The notes beneath the pieces are model-generated. The model searched no databases, was not told the DNA's origin, and saw only the letters and a list, made by a program, of their open reading frames with translations. From Lentisphaerota bacterium (lineage in GTDB: Bacteria > Verrucomicrobiota > Kiritimatiellia > JAAZAB01), in the NCBI GenBank assembly GCA_020201415.1, contig JAIVGW010000296.1:1-7066 (forward strand): a stretch of DNA of 7,066 nt, read 5' to 3'. Both the position numbers and the translations under genes were made by a program. How positions within the stretch are numbered: position 1 is the stretch's first letter; each line of letters starts with the position of its first letter. This document shows, piece by piece, positions 6,683-7,066 of this stretch.

Positions 6683-6756
6683 AATACGAGCCCCGTACTT
6701 ACCGCTACGGCTACCATATCCGCTACGATGGAAAAGTCTTTCTTCATAACAGTCAT
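6628..6756 (-). CDS. Branched-chain amino acid leader peptide of the ilvB operon
   Basis: A 42-codon ORF just upstream of the ilvB attenuator, too short for routine gene calling. It encodes eight Val, three Leu and one Ile. The core, codons 10-28, reads IVADMVAVAVSTGLVLCLV. Seven of the eight Val codons are GTA (codons 11, 15, 17, 19, 24, 28, 32), whereas the eleven Val codons among the first 100 of ilvB are all GTG or GTC. This looks like a peptide made for the act of translation: a ribosome short of Val-tRNA would stall on the GTA codons, cover segment 1 and free segment 2 to form the antiterminator. The start is uncertain: ATG at 6756 has no Shine-Dalgarno sequence, and ATG at 6747 would lie at or near the 5' end of a transcript from the predicted promoter. 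It is analogous in role to IvbL and IlvL of enteric bacteria, with no visible sequence similarity. Confidence 0.8.
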   Translation of the reverse strand: MTVMKKDFSIVADMVAVAVSTGLVLCLVGARVRHGGKPEWPA

Positions 6757-6806
6757 TGTCGCTAATGGAACTCGAATTTGTCAAGTGTTTTTAAAAAATA
6801 TTTTTC
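6755..6806 (-). promoter_or_regulatory. Predicted promoter of the ilvB leader and operon
   Basis: A perfect -35 hexamer TTGACA (6779-6784) is preceded by an AT-rich block (about 6788-6806) at the place of an UP element. The best -10 is GACAAT (6755-6760), four of six matches, with an 18-bp spacer. Transcription would then start close to 6748, right beside the second leader ATG at 6747, which would make the leader peptide message leaderless or nearly so. The -35 is convincing; the weak -10 leaves the exact start open. Confidence 0.5.
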
Positions 6807-6824
6807 GACCGTTACCGCACGGCC
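6793..6824 (-). terminator. Weak possible terminator after the upstream gene
   Basis: GGCCGT (6819-6824) can pair with ACGGTC (6807-6812), with one G-U pair, across a 6-nt loop that includes most of the stop codon of the upstream gene. A run of six T (6793-6798) follows, but only after eight other bases, which is far for a normal intrinsic terminator. The same AT-rich stretch is more easily read as the upstream part of the ilv promoter. Confidence 0.2.
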
Positions 6825-7066
6825 ATACCGGCGCGCACATACCAGGTGTCATCCACATCCGACCGCAACAGGTAATCATCGCCCTGACCCTCTATCTTGT
6901 ATTTGCGATCGAAGTCCATGCCGCCGGAAAGATGCAGCCAGAACGGGCCGCGCAGCTTGAGCTCACAGCCGCCGCCGACCCGCAGGCTTTCGGTTTTGAA
7001 ATCATATTCCTTATATTCAGGAGCGCTGTCACGCATGTTCCACTTGCCGCCGGCGGGCAGGGCGTG
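6812..7066 (-). CDS. C-terminal end of a putative outer-membrane beta-barrel protein (partial)
   Basis: The frame is open to the right edge of the window, so only the last 84 residues are seen. I do not recognise a named family with certainty. The segment alternates polar and hydrophobic residues in short stretches, for example SLRVGGGCELKLRGPFWLHL followed by SGGMDFDRKYKIEG and DDTWYVRAGMAVR at the end, which is the look of antiparallel strands of an outer-membrane barrel ending at the C-terminus. The last residue is R, not the F often found at the end of barrel proteins. It is on the same strand as the ilv operon but separated from the leader ORF by a promoter-like region, so it is probably a separate unit. 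A soluble beta-rich protein is an alternative. Confidence 0.5.
   Translation of the reverse strand, partial: HALPAGGKWNMRDSAPEYKEYDFKTESLRVGGGCELKLRGPFWLHLSGGMDFDRKYKIEGQGDDYLLRSDVDDTWYVRAGMAVR

Noticed and set aside
6541..6780. T-box or other riboswitch as the source of ilvB control
   Set aside because: I find no T-box motif like TGGNACCGCG and no specifier-loop layout, and the leader is too short; a coding leader with competing hairpins fits directly.

Overview
The window reads as chromosomal sequence from a GC-rich Gram-negative bacterium. It carries a leftward (minus-strand) branched-chain amino acid biosynthesis operon, flanked on the right by the 3' end of a probable outer-membrane beta-barrel gene and on the left by a rightward gene for a membrane-bound hydrolase-like protein. 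The barrel-like fragment and the prepilin peptidase both point to a diderm. The style of the IlvB protein and the gene mix would suit the PVC group (Verrucomicrobiota, Kiritimatiellota or Lentisphaerota), but that placement is a guess that only a database search can settle. There are no mobile elements, tRNA or rRNA genes, or CRISPR arrays.

Layout from right to left along the operon's transcription: the C-terminal end of a possible barrel protein (6812-7066); a promoter-like TTGACA with an AT-rich upstream block (about 6755-6806); a short unannotated leader ORF of 42 codons (6628-6756) rich in valine, leucine and isoleucine codons; a strong intrinsic terminator (6569-6603) with an upstream segment that can form a competing antiterminator; then ilvB (4805-6523), ilvN (4266-4742), a single ORF fusing 2-isopropylmalate synthase to shikimate dehydrogenase (leuA-aroE, 1828-4227), and a type IV prepilin peptidase (932-1768). 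The hydrolase-like gene (396-971) converges on the prepilin peptidase and overlaps its 3' end by 40 bp. Positions 1-395 hold no convincing gene but contain AT-rich DNA with several short inverted and direct repeats.

How the genes fit together: IlvB and IlvN form acetolactate synthase, the first common step to valine, leucine and isoleucine. LeuA takes the valine-pathway intermediate 2-oxoisovalerate into leucine. The shikimate dehydrogenase half of the fusion belongs to aromatic synthesis, and the prepilin peptidase belongs to type IV pili or type II secretion, so two functions outside the pathway sit under the same upstream control.

The two main observations are: (1) an undeclared ribosome-mediated attenuator in front of ilvB, with a leader peptide in which seven of eight valine codons are GTA, a codon absent from the first 100 codons of ilvB; and (2) the in-frame LeuA-AroE fusion with almost no linker and with the key catalytic residues of both enzymes visible.
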